The notes under the pieces: generated by a model
What the model was told of the DNA's origin: nothing
Databases searched by the model: none
What the model saw: only the letters and a program-made list of their open reading frames with translations
Source of the DNA: Rhizobium leguminosarum bv. trifolii WSM1325
GTDB lineage: Bacteria; Pseudomonadota; Alphaproteobacteria; Rhizobiales; Rhizobiaceae
Reading direction: 5' to 3'
Length of the DNA stretch: 64,000 nucleotides
Assembly: GCA_000023185.1 (NCBI GenBank)
Contig: CP001622.1
Location: 2,790,001-2,854,000, forward strand
Part shown: positions 8,428-16,966 of the stretch, piece by piece
Position numbering within the stretch: the stretch's first letter is position 1
Layout: each line of letters opens with the position of its first letter
Translations under genes and position numbers: made by a program

Positions 8428-11400
8428 TTATTCGGCGGCCTGCAGCTGCTCGTCATCGGGTGCGGCGCGTGGCCGTGTGGCGACCGACATCTCTTCGTGC
8501 AGGCGCGCCTCCTCGTGGGCGTGCGGCTTGGCGAAGCGGGCAAGCAGCAGATAGGCGACCGGCGTAATGAACAGCGTCACCAGCGTTGCGAAACCGAGGC
8601 CTCCAACGATCACCCAGCCGAGTGCTACGCGCGCTTCGGCGCCGGCGCCGTGGGCAAAAACCAGCGGCACGCCGCCGAGGATGGTGGCGATCATCGTCAT
8701 CATCACGGGACGAAGGCGCAGCGCGCAGGCCTTCTCGAGCGAGGACCGCACATCCTCGCCCCGGTCGCGCAGCTGATTGGCGAATTCGACGATCAGGATA
8801 CCGTTCTTCGCCATGACGCCGACCAGCAGCACCAGGCCGATCTGGCTGTAGATGTTGAGGCTGGAGCCGGTGATCACAAGTGCGAAGACGGCGCAGGCAA
8901 GACCAAGCGGCACCGTCGACATGATGATCAGCGAAGACAGCACGCTTTCGAACTGCGCGGCCAGCACCAGGAAGATGATGACGATGGCGAAGCCGAAGGT
9001 CAGCGCCATGCCGCTCGAATTCTCTTCGAGCGTCGCCGCCTCGGCAAGCGGCAGCAGGCGGGAGCCTGGCGGCAGCAGCGGCTCGGCGAGATCAGTCACC
9101 TGCTTGACGGCATCGCCGAGCGACTTGCCGTTTCTGAGTCCGGCGGTGATCGCCACGGAGGCGAGCTGCTGCTCGCGGTTGAGCTGCGGCGCGACCGAAC
9201 CTTCCTTCATCGTGGCGATGACCGACATCGGCACGATCTTGCCGTCGCCGGTTTTCAGGAACACGTTCTCAAGATCGGTCGGATCGTCGATCGGCCGCGT
9301 CGTCGAGGTCAGAAGCACGGGATAGGATTCGCCGTCGACGAAGACATCGACCACCGAGCGCCCTTCGAGCAGCGATTGGATTGCTGTCGAAAGCCCGGTT
9401 ATATCGATGCCGAGATCCGAGGCGCGCTCGCGGTCGATCGCCACCGACACCTGCGCCTGGCTGGGCTCGTTGGTCAGGCGCGGCGTATCATATTGGCCAG
9501 TGGCCTCGAGCGCCTGAACCAGCTTGGCGGCCGCCGCCGTCAGCGCCTCGTGATCATTGCCGATCAGCGCCATCTGCAGACCACTGCCGGCACCGCGGAT
9601 GCGAAGGCTGTTCGATGAGATAGCATTGCCGCGCAAAGCCGGCACCCTGGAGGCCGCCTGGTTGATATCGCCGACGATCTCCGTCTGCGTCCTGTCACGC
9701 TCTCCCCAGGGGGCGAGCGTCAGCACCATGAAGCCGCTGTTCAGCGAACCACCCTGGCCGGAGATCGAGAAGACGTTGCGGATGTCGCCGCGGTCGACCA
9801 GCGGCTGCAGATATTCCTCGACGAGCTGCATCTTGTCGCGGGTATATTCGAGGCTCGATCCCTGCGGCGTCGTCAGCCGCATCATCACCATCGACCGGTC
9901 CTCTTCGGGCGTCAGCTCGCTCTTGACCGTCGAGAAGGCGATGAGCGCCGCGCCGGCAAAGATCACCGAGAACAGGATGACCACGAAGGGCGCGTTGAGA
10001 CAGCCGTGCAGTGCCCATTTGTAGAGATCGGCCAGCGCCCCGCCGAAGCGGCCGAGCACGCCGTGATCCTCGAGCATCGGCTTGGTCAGCATGCGCGAGG
10101 CAAGCATCGGACACAGCGTCAGCGCCACGATCGACGACAGCCCGACCGAGAAGGCGAGCACGAAGCCGAATTCGCGGAAGAGGCCACCGACCTGTCCCGG
10201 CAGGAAGGAGAGCGGAATGAACACCGCCGCCAGCGTCGCCGTCGTGGCGATGACGGCGAAGAACACCTCGCGCGTTCCGAGCACGGCAGCAGCGCGCGGT
10301 CCCATGCCTTCGGAGCGCCGGCGTACGATATTTTCGAGCACCACGATCGCATCGTCGACGACGAGGCCGGTCGCCAGCACAATCGCGAGCAGCGTCAGAA
10401 TGTTGATCGAGAAGCCGACCATGTAGATCGCCGCCAGCGTGCCGATCAGCGCCACCGGCATGCTGACGGCCGGGATCAACGTCGCCCGCCAATCGCGCAG
10501 GAAGAGGTAGATGACGGCGGTGACGATGACGGCGGCGAGTATCAGCGCCAGTACCACCTCGTGGATCGCGCCCTGGATGAAGACGGCGTCGTCGCTGGTG
10601 ATGGCAATCGTCGTGCCCTCGGGCAGTGTCTTCGACAGCTGGTCGACGGCCGCCTTGATGCCAGTCGAGATGTTCAGCGTATTCGACTGCGCCTGGCGGA
10701 TGATGCCGAGACCGATGCCCGGCTTGCCGTTGGAGCGTAGCGCCGTTTCGCCGTCGCGTGGCCCGAGCATCACTGTCGCGACGTCGCCGAGCCGAACGCG
10801 GTCCTGCAGGATGACGTTAGAAAAATCCGCCGGCGTCTGCAGGTTGGCAGTGGCGCGCACCACGATATCCTGCGTATTGCTCTTCAGCGAGCCCGCCGGC
10901 ACGTCGAGTGCAGCATTGTCGAGCGCCTTCGTCAGGTCGCCGATGGTCAGCCCGCGGCTGGCAAGCGCGCCCTGGTCGACATCGACGCGGAAGACCTTCT
11001 CCTGGTCGCCATATTCCTCGACGTCGGCAACCCCGTCGACGGAGGCGAGGCGATCAATCACCTCGTTTTCGACGAGCTGGGTCAGGTCGTCCATGTTGAG
11101 ATTGGTGGAGGTGACGGCAAGGCGCATGATCGCCGAGGAATCCGAATCCGCCTTGACTATCTGCGGCGCATCCGCTTCGTCGGGCAGGTTCTGGGTAATG
11201 CGGCCGATCGCGTCGCGCACGTCGTTGGCGGCGACCGAGAGATCGATCGCATCCGAAAATTCCAGCGTCACCCGGCTCTGACCGAAGGATGAGGTCGACG
11301 AAATCGATTTCAGGCCGCTGACGCGCGCGACCGCCCCCTCGATCACCTTGGTCAGTTCCTGGTCGATCGTCTGCGGCGATGCGCCATCGAAGGTGGTGCG

Positions 11401-11583
11401 CACGGTAACGACGGGACGGTCGACATCCGGCAGTTCGCGCACCTCAACGCCGACATAGGCCGCAAGGCCGGCGACGACCATCAGCGTATTGAACACCAGC
11501 GCCAGAATCGGCCGGCGAACGAAAAGCGCGGTGAAGCTCTGCTTGCCCGAGGCCCTGTCCTGATGAATCTCGGTCACGCTCAT
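8428..11583 (-). CDS. RND efflux transporter, inner-membrane permease subunit (HAE1/AcrB-like)
   Basis: 1051 residues, the full length for AcrB-type pumps that use the proton gradient to expel drugs or other hydrophobic compounds. The first membrane helix (PILALVFNTLMVVAGLAAYVGV) is followed by a large periplasmic loop, the central membrane block with LVVDDAIVVLENI, a second loop, and the C-terminal membrane block with GVMAKNGILIVEFANQLRD. The ATG at 11583 overlaps the adaptor stop by 4 bp (ATGA), so the two are translated together; a longer in-frame extension to 11799 is rejected. No outer-membrane channel gene is adjacent, so a TolC-like partner must come from elsewhere. The substrate is unknown. 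Confidence 0.95.
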   Translation of the reverse strand: MSVTEIHQDRASGKQSFTALFVRRPILALVFNTLMVVAGLAAYVGVEVRELPDVDRPVVTVRTTFDGASPQTIDQELTKVIEGAVARVSGLKSISSTSSFGQSRVTLEFSDAIDLSVAANDVRDAIGRITQNLPDEADAPQIVKADSDSSAIMRLAVTSTNLNMDDLTQLVENEVIDRLASVDGVADVEEYGDQEKVFRVDVDQGALASRGLTIGDLTKALDNAALDVPAGSLKSNTQDIVVRATANLQTPADFSNVILQDRVRLGDVATVMLGPRDGETALRSNGKPGIGLGIIRQAQSNTLNISTGIKAAVDQLSKTLPEGTTIAITSDDAVFIQGAIHEVVLALILAAVIVTAVIYLFLRDWRATLIPAVSMPVALIGTLAAIYMVGFSINILTLLAIVLATGLVVDDAIVVLENIVRRRSEGMGPRAAAVLGTREVFFAVIATTATLAAVFIPLSFLPGQVGGLFREFGFVLAFSVGLSSIVALTLCPMLASRMLTKPMLEDHGVLGRFGGALADLYKWALHGCLNAPFVVILFSVIFAGAALIAFSTVKSELTPEEDRSMVMMRLTTPQGSSLEYTRDKMQLVEEYLQPLVDRGDIRNVFSISGQGGSLNSGFMVLTLAPWGERDRTQTEIVGDINQAASRVPALRGNAISSNSLRIRGAGSGLQMALIGNDHEALTAAAAKLVQALEATGQYDTPRLTNEPSQAQVSVAIDRERASDLGIDITGLSTAIQSLLEGRSVVDVFVDGESYPVLLTSTTRPIDDPTDLENVFLKTGDGKIVPMSVIATMKEGSVAPQLNREQQLASVAITAGLRNGKSLGDAVKQVTDLAEPLLPPGSRLLPLAEAATLEENSSGMALTFGFAIVIIFLVLAAQFESVLSSLIIMSTVPLGLACAVFALVITGSSLNIYSQIGLVLLVGVMAKNGILIVEFANQLRDRGEDVRSSLEKACALRLRPVMMTMIATILGGVPLVFAHGAGAEARVALGWVIVGGLGFATLVTLFITPVAYLLLARFAKPHAHEEARLHEEMSVATRPRAAPDDEQLQAAE

Positions 11584-12791
11584 TGGGTGGCGACCTCCGC
11601 AGCCGCGGCGACATCGGCGCTCACACGCACTGCCCCGCCCTCGCGCACGCGCTGCAGTCCCTGTGTCACGATCACGTCGCCGTCCTTGATGTCGGCTTTG
11701 ACCAGCACGAAATCCGGGTTGCGCTGCACGATACTGACCCGCACCTTGTGCGACTTGTAGTCGTTGACCTGCCAGACGAAAGACCCTTGTGAATCCCACT
11801 GCACCGAGACCGGGTCGACGGCCGGATATTTATCGCCGGCAAATTTCATGCTGACGCTGAAGGACATGCCGGCGCGCAGCTCGTCCGAACTGTTGTCGAT
11901 CTTGGCGCGCAGGCGCAGCGTGCGACTTGCCGCGTCGATGCGGTTGTCGACGGCTTCGACCACGCCGGAAAACACCTTTCCTGGCCTTGCCACCGACATC
12001 GCCTCGACCGGCTGGCCGACCGACACAGTATTGGCGAAGCGCTCCGGCACCCAGTAGTCGACGAGGATTTCCGAACGGTCGTCGAGCGTGACGATCGGGA
12101 TGCTCGTCGTAACATTGTCGCCGATATTGACCGGCACGATGCCGACGATGCCGTCGATCGGCGCGGTGATGTTGCGCCGGGCGAGATTGAGCTCGGCGGC
12201 CTGCAGCTGCAGCCGCGCGCCCTGCTCGGCGATCTCGGAATCGAACACGTCCATGCGCGACACGCTGGACTTGATGTTGTGATAAAGGTTGGACTTCTCG
12301 ACGGCGGCCTTAACCGCCACGTCAGCCTGGCCGCGGGCGATCACCTGCTCCTCGCTGTCGAGCTTGGCGAGCACCTGGCCGGCCTTCACCCTGTCGCCCG
12401 ACTTGATGAGGATTTCGCGGATTGTGCCCGATGCCTGCGGCGTGACCGCGACCGAACGGATCGCGTCACCCGTGCCGATGGCATTCAGCCGGTCGTTGAC
12501 GATACCTTGGACGACTGCCTGCGTCGCGACGAGAATGGCGCTGTTGCGCCCGCCGCCATTACGGCGGTTCTGTCCCTGCCCTTGTCCGTCGCCGCGTTGC
12601 TGCCCCTGCGCCCGGGCTGGAGCGTCGGCATCCACCGTCTCCTCAGCCTTCGGCGCGATCTTGGAAACGATGCTGTCTGGAATCCCTGCATCGCGCATCG
12701 TATCGCCGGCGCCGGGCACAAAGAAAACCCACGCGGCAAAGCCGGCAATAATGACGATGAGCGACAGTATAAACTGCTTCCAAAAGGCCAT
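11580..12791 (-). CDS. RND efflux periplasmic adaptor (membrane fusion protein)
   Basis: 403-residue HlyD/AcrA-type adaptor. An N-terminal signal anchor (FILSLIVIIAGFAAWVFF) is followed by an unusual low-complexity spacer rich in Q, G, N and R (about 60-85), lipoyl/barrel-sandwich halves around a short hairpin (PQASGTIREILIKSGDRVKAGQVLAKLD; ITAPIDGIVGIVPVNIGD), then the beta-barrel and membrane-proximal domains. It links the inner-membrane pump to an outer-membrane channel. GGAGACGTGA precedes the ATG. It is first in a two-gene operon with the permease. Confidence 0.93.
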   Translation of the reverse strand: MAFWKQFILSLIVIIAGFAAWVFFVPGAGDTMRDAGIPDSIVSKIAPKAEETVDADAPARAQGQQRGDGQGQGQNRRNGGGRNSAILVATQAVVQGIVNDRLNAIGTGDAIRSVAVTPQASGTIREILIKSGDRVKAGQVLAKLDSEEQVIARGQADVAVKAAVEKSNLYHNIKSSVSRMDVFDSEIAEQGARLQLQAAELNLARRNITAPIDGIVGIVPVNIGDNVTTSIPIVTLDDRSEILVDYWVPERFANTVSVGQPVEAMSVARPGKVFSGVVEAVDNRIDAASRTLRLRAKIDNSSDELRAGMSFSVSMKFAGDKYPAVDPVSVQWDSQGSFVWQVNDYKSHKVRVSIVQRNPDFVLVKADIKDGDVIVTQGLQRVREGGAVRVSADVAAAAEVATQ

Positions 12792-13058
12792 TCACGTCTC
12801 CAGAGGGACTCGAGGTTGGACCAGGGTCGGTCGAAAGAGGCGCTGCGGGATCGAGATTCCCGTCTGATGCGACAATATCGCGCGTTTACAGCTTACCGGC
12901 AAGCATAAGCAGCCGGCATTACCGATTTGTAATATCAGCAAAGAATGGAAATAACCCGGCCGCTCACTTTTGTTTGAACGAACACTCGCCCATGCCTTTG
13001 ACACCGCCGATTATCGGGCGAGATATCGCACAAATGTCCGACGATGCGGGTTGAATGT

Positions 13059-13979
13059 CTATCTGCGCATCGACCATCGCACGCCCATGACGGCCGCAAT
13101 CCCCAGTATCGGCCACACCGCCCAGAACTGCCCCGTCCAGGTGAAGAGGTTGAGGCCGGCAAGGCCAAGTGCCAGGATCGCCAGCGAGGTGATCTTTCGG
13201 TTGAACAGGATCTGATCGCGGTTCCAGGCGAGCGCCGCGACGACGGCAAGCGCAAGCACCGGAAACCGCGCCCAGAAGACGCCCTGCCACGACAAGAGAT
13301 TGATACCGATCAGGACGGCGGCGATGACGCCGAGCACGCCATACAGCCTGCGTCCTCCCGGTGCTGGGGTTGTCTCAACCTTGGCTGCCGCCATAACCGC
13401 CGCCGGCTGCGGCCGCGCGGCGCCGGATCGTTCGGCATGCGGCGTCTCCTCCCTGGCATCGCCGATCTTTACCGCGTAGCTTGGCACGCCTTCATCGACA
13501 TTCTTCACCATCAGCGGCCCGAGAAACTCGAAACCAACCGCCACCTTGTTGCGGACCTGATCGTAAACGGTACTTGATATGACGATGCCGCCGGCCGCGG
13601 CCGACGCCTGCAGCCGCGCGGCAATATTGACGCCGTCGCCATAGATGTCCTCGCCCTCGACGATTACGTCGCCGAGATTGATGCCGATACGGAAGAGCAT
13701 GCGACCGTCGGCCGGTCGGCGGGCGTTGAAACCCGCGAGTTCGTTCTGGGTGTCGACGGCCGCACGCACCGCCTCGACCACGCTTGGGAAGTCGGCGATC
13801 AGCCCATCGCCCCAGGTGTTGATGACGCGGCCGCCATGGCTTTCGATCAGGCGTCCCATCGCTTCCCGGCAGCGTTTGAGGCTCGCAAGCGTCCCTTCCT
13901 CATCAGTCCCCATCAGCCGCGTATAATCCTGCACGTCAGCACAGAAGATCGTCGTCAGCTTGCGCCGCGTTTCACTCAT
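13059..13979 (-). CDS. Class III adenylate/guanylate cyclase with C-terminal membrane domain
   Basis: 306 residues. The cyclase catalytic domain is at the N-terminus (about 5-170), with metal-binding aspartates D15 (FCADVQDYT) and D58 (WGDGLIADF) and transition-state residues N118 and R122 (GDGVNIAARLQ), so it should be active. A Pro/Ala-rich linker is followed by about four hydrophobic segments (210-300), so the catalytic domain is tethered from its C-terminal side. The nucleotide made is probably cAMP, but this is not certain. The ATG at 13979 follows GAGAGACC. The gene stands alone on the minus strand between the efflux operon promoter and spoVR. Confidence 0.88.
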   Translation of the reverse strand: MSETRRKLTTIFCADVQDYTRLMGTDEEGTLASLKRCREAMGRLIESHGGRVINTWGDGLIADFPSVVEAVRAAVDTQNELAGFNARRPADGRMLFRIGINLGDVIVEGEDIYGDGVNIAARLQASAAAGGIVISSTVYDQVRNKVAVGFEFLGPLMVKNVDEGVPSYAVKIGDAREETPHAERSGAARPQPAAVMAAAKVETTPAPGGRRLYGVLGVIAAVLIGINLLSWQGVFWARFPVLALAVVAALAWNRDQILFNRKITSLAILALGLAGLNLFTWTGQFWAVWPILGIAAVMGVRWSMRR

Positions 13980-14135
13980 GGTCTCTCGTCTCCGCGCTAT
14001 CCGCCCCGGAAGATCGCTGCAAAGGGTGAAACTGGTCGAGATCAAGTGGGCGATTGCAACGGCGGTAAACTACTAAGGCTTTGTGTTTGTTGCCACCGAT
14101 AATTGTCCATTATCGCCCGTCAGCATAATCTGTGA

Positions 14136-15686
14136 TCACTGAACGATCTTGCGCGGGCTCGCCGTGTGTTCTTTCGCCACCGCGCTGGAACTGTCGATTT
14201 CCTGAAGCAAAACGTCATAGCCCCAGAGATCGGCGAGATGCTGCAGGACGAGCTTCGTGTCATTTTCCTGAAGATAGCAACCATTCATCATGATGTGTTG
14301 TAGCAGCAGCCGGCGGTCGCCGGCGAGATCGACATCGACGATATCGATGGCAGGATCGGTCCAGCCGATATCATATTCGCGGGAGAGCTGGCGGCGGATG
14401 CGCAAATATCCGCGCTCATTGTGGATCGCCGAAACCAGCACCCCCTCGGTTTGATCAGGATCGTCGTAGAGATGGAACAGCCGCAACTGCCGGATCAGGT
14501 TCGGGCTCAGGAACTGGCTGATAAAACTCTCGTCCCGGTAATTGGCCCAGATGTCGCGCAGGACGGCCATCGCATCGCCTCGCCCAGCAATATCGGGAAA
14601 CCATGCGCGGTCCTCATCCGTCGGCTTCGTGACGATCCGCTCGATATCCTGCATCATCGCAAAACCAAGCGCATAGGGGTTGAAGCCCGAGAACCGCCGA
14701 TCGTCGTAGCTCGGCTGGAACACGACGTTGGCGTGCGACTTCAGGAATTCGAGGAAGTTTCCGTCGCTGATCTGCCCTCGCTCGTGAAGCCGGTTCATGA
14801 TCTGGTAGTGGACGAAGGTGGCAGTTCCCTCGTTCATCACTTTGGTCTGCCGCTGAGGATGGAAATATTGTGCGACATGGCGGACGATGCGAAGGATCTC
14901 GCGCTGCCACGGCTGCAGCCGCGGCGCCGACTTTTCCAGAAAGTATAGGATGTTGTCCTGAGGGAGACCGAGGGCGGCGCGGCGCTTTTCCAGGCCGACG
15001 TCGCCGGCCTTTCGGGCCTTGCCGACGGGAACCGTGCGCCACAGATCGTTGAACATCTGCTCTTCATGGGCGCGGCGCTCCTGTTGCCGCTTCTCCTCCT
15101 GGCGAAGGTCGATGGTGGTCTTGCCCGCGTATCGATGCACCCCATGCGACATCAGTGCATGCGCCGCATCGAGTGTCCGCTCGACGGCCGTCTCGCCGTA
15201 ACGTTCCTCACAGCGGGTGATATAACCCTTGGCGAAATCGAGGTAATCGAGGATCCCCTCCGCATCGGTCCAGAGCTTGAAGAGATAGTTGTTCTTGAAG
15301 AAATGGTTGTGGCCGAAGGCCGCATGCGCGGTGACGAGCGTCTGCATCGTCGCCGTGTTCTCCTCCATCAGGTAGGAGATGCAGGGAGAGCTGTTGATGA
15401 CGATCTCATAGGCAAGGTCGCGCATCCCGCGGCGGTAGAAAGCTTCGTGATGCGCGAAGTGCTTGCCGAAAGACCAGTGGCGGTAAAAGAGCGGCATGCC
15501 GGTCGAGGAATAGGCATCAAGCATCTGCTCCGAGGTGATGACTTCGATCTGGTTCGGATAGACGTCGAGGCCGAGTTCGTTAAGCGCGATCTCCTCGCAG
15601 GCGTCATGGATGCGCTGGAGCGTTGCGAAATCCCAGTCAGCCCCCTCGAACAACAGCCGCTCTCTTGGCCTCATCGTCGTGGTCAT
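14136..15686 (-). CDS. spoVR: SpoVR family protein (YcgB-like)
   Basis: 516-residue SpoVR/YcgB family protein, the normal length for the group. Family blocks are clear: VYPNQIEVITSEQMLDAY, YRHWSFGKHF, YEIVINSSPCISYLMEEN, HAAFGHNHFFKNNY and, later, FHPQRQTKVMNEGTATFVHY. The His-rich blocks suggest a metal site. The biochemical role is unknown; in Bacillus the founder affects the spore cortex, while in non-sporulating bacteria it belongs to a stress-induced trio. It is third in the prkA-yeaH-spoVR operon, its start overlapping the yeaH stop by 4 bp. Confidence 0.95.
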   Translation of the reverse strand: MTTTMRPRERLLFEGADWDFATLQRIHDACEEIALNELGLDVYPNQIEVITSEQMLDAYSSTGMPLFYRHWSFGKHFAHHEAFYRRGMRDLAYEIVINSSPCISYLMEENTATMQTLVTAHAAFGHNHFFKNNYLFKLWTDAEGILDYLDFAKGYITRCEERYGETAVERTLDAAHALMSHGVHRYAGKTTIDLRQEEKRQQERRAHEEQMFNDLWRTVPVGKARKAGDVGLEKRRAALGLPQDNILYFLEKSAPRLQPWQREILRIVRHVAQYFHPQRQTKVMNEGTATFVHYQIMNRLHERGQISDGNFLEFLKSHANVVFQPSYDDRRFSGFNPYALGFAMMQDIERIVTKPTDEDRAWFPDIAGRGDAMAVLRDIWANYRDESFISQFLSPNLIRQLRLFHLYDDPDQTEGVLVSAIHNERGYLRIRRQLSREYDIGWTDPAIDIVDVDLAGDRRLLLQHIMMNGCYLQENDTKLVLQHLADLWGYDVLLQEIDSSSAVAKEHTASPRKIVQ

Positions 15687-16954
15687 GGCGTCACCCTCGA
15701 CTGTGCGTCACGTTTTTGGAAGAGATCGTGGAAAACAGGGAATATTTCGCTTCGCCGGCAGACCTTGCGCATCGAAAGCGGCAACTCGGAACGGATCCCG
15801 TCATAAAGCATCCAAAGCGGTGAACGGGATACCGAGGAGTCGCCGCCTTCTTCGCCGACCTCGATATAGGCGAAATACTGGCAGAGCGGCAAAATCTCGT
15901 GCAGCAGCTGTCCGGTCAGGTTTCCGTCCGAATGGGCGTTGTCGCCGTCCGAAGCCTGGGCGCCGTAGATATTCCACTCTGCCGGATCGAAACGCGCCGC
16001 GATGATCCCGCGCATTGCCGCTAGCGCACTGGATACCAGCGTGCCGCCCGTCGCCGGACCATAGAAGAAGGTTTCCTCATCGACCTCCTCCGCCTTGTCT
16101 GTGTGACGGATGAAGACGATCTCCACTTTCTTGTAGCGCTTCGACAGGAAAAGATAGAGCAGCAGGTAGAACCGCTTCGCCAGATCCTTCATGTGTTCCG
16201 ACATGGAGCCCGAGACGTCCATCAGGCAGAACATCACCGCCTTCGCCACAGGCTTCGGCTCGTTTTCGAAGCGGCGATATCGCACGTCGAGCGGATCGAT
16301 ATAGGGGATGCGCCGACTTTTTTCCGTCAGGGACTTGAGTTTTGCCTCAAGCGCCAGGCGGCTCTCGTCGTCCTCGCATTCCTCGATCTGCCGCTGCAGG
16401 GCTTCGATCTCTTCGCGGCGCGGACGGTGAAGCGCGACGCGGCGCATCATCGCGAGCCTCGTCGTGCGACCGACGGCGATGTTGGACGGCGATCCCGACA
16501 CGGAATAGCCGGCCCGCGATGGAGTTTCCTCCTCGGTTTCGGCCAGACGCCGTTTGGCAAGGTCGGGCAGTTCCAGGTCGTCCAGAAACACATCGAGGAA
16601 TTCTTCGCGCGTCAGCACGAAGCGGAAGCCATCCTCACCATCGCCCTCACCCGCATCCTTGGGTTTTCCGCCCCTGCTCCCCGGCGGGCGCGGAAGAATG
16701 TCGCCTTCGACGAAGGCCCTGTTTCCAGGCAGGATATGATCGCGGATGCCGCCGTCGCCCCTTCTCAAGTTCGGCTCGGCCATTCCATCGATCGGCAGGC
16801 TGATTTCCCCGCCGTCGAGCACATCGCGAATGTTCCGGTTTTGCAGAGAACGCTTTACCGCCTGCTGCACAGCGCCTTTCATGCGCCGAAGAAACCGTTG
16901 CCGATTTTCCAGACTTTTACCGCGCGGATTTAGCCGACGGTCGACAATGTGCAT
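15683..16954 (-). CDS. yeaH: YeaH/YhbH (DUF444) family protein with VWA-like domain
   Basis: 423 residues of the DUF444 (YeaH/YhbH) family. The N-terminus is basic and disordered, with a proline/glycine-rich stretch (about 85-105). The C-terminal half is a von Willebrand A-like domain with the MIDAS motif DVSGSM at 246-251. It is encoded with the PrkA kinase in many bacteria and is thought to act in the same stress pathway; the molecular role is unknown. It lies 12 bp after prkA and overlaps spoVR by 4 bp. Confidence 0.94.
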   Translation of the reverse strand: MHIVDRRLNPRGKSLENRQRFLRRMKGAVQQAVKRSLQNRNIRDVLDGGEISLPIDGMAEPNLRRGDGGIRDHILPGNRAFVEGDILPRPPGSRGGKPKDAGEGDGEDGFRFVLTREEFLDVFLDDLELPDLAKRRLAETEEETPSRAGYSVSGSPSNIAVGRTTRLAMMRRVALHRPRREEIEALQRQIEECEDDESRLALEAKLKSLTEKSRRIPYIDPLDVRYRRFENEPKPVAKAVMFCLMDVSGSMSEHMKDLAKRFYLLLYLFLSKRYKKVEIVFIRHTDKAEEVDEETFFYGPATGGTLVSSALAAMRGIIAARFDPAEWNIYGAQASDGDNAHSDGNLTGQLLHEILPLCQYFAYIEVGEEGGDSSVSRSPLWMLYDGIRSELPLSMRKVCRRSEIFPVFHDLFQKRDAQSRVTP

Positions 16955-16966
16955 ATTGGCTCCACA

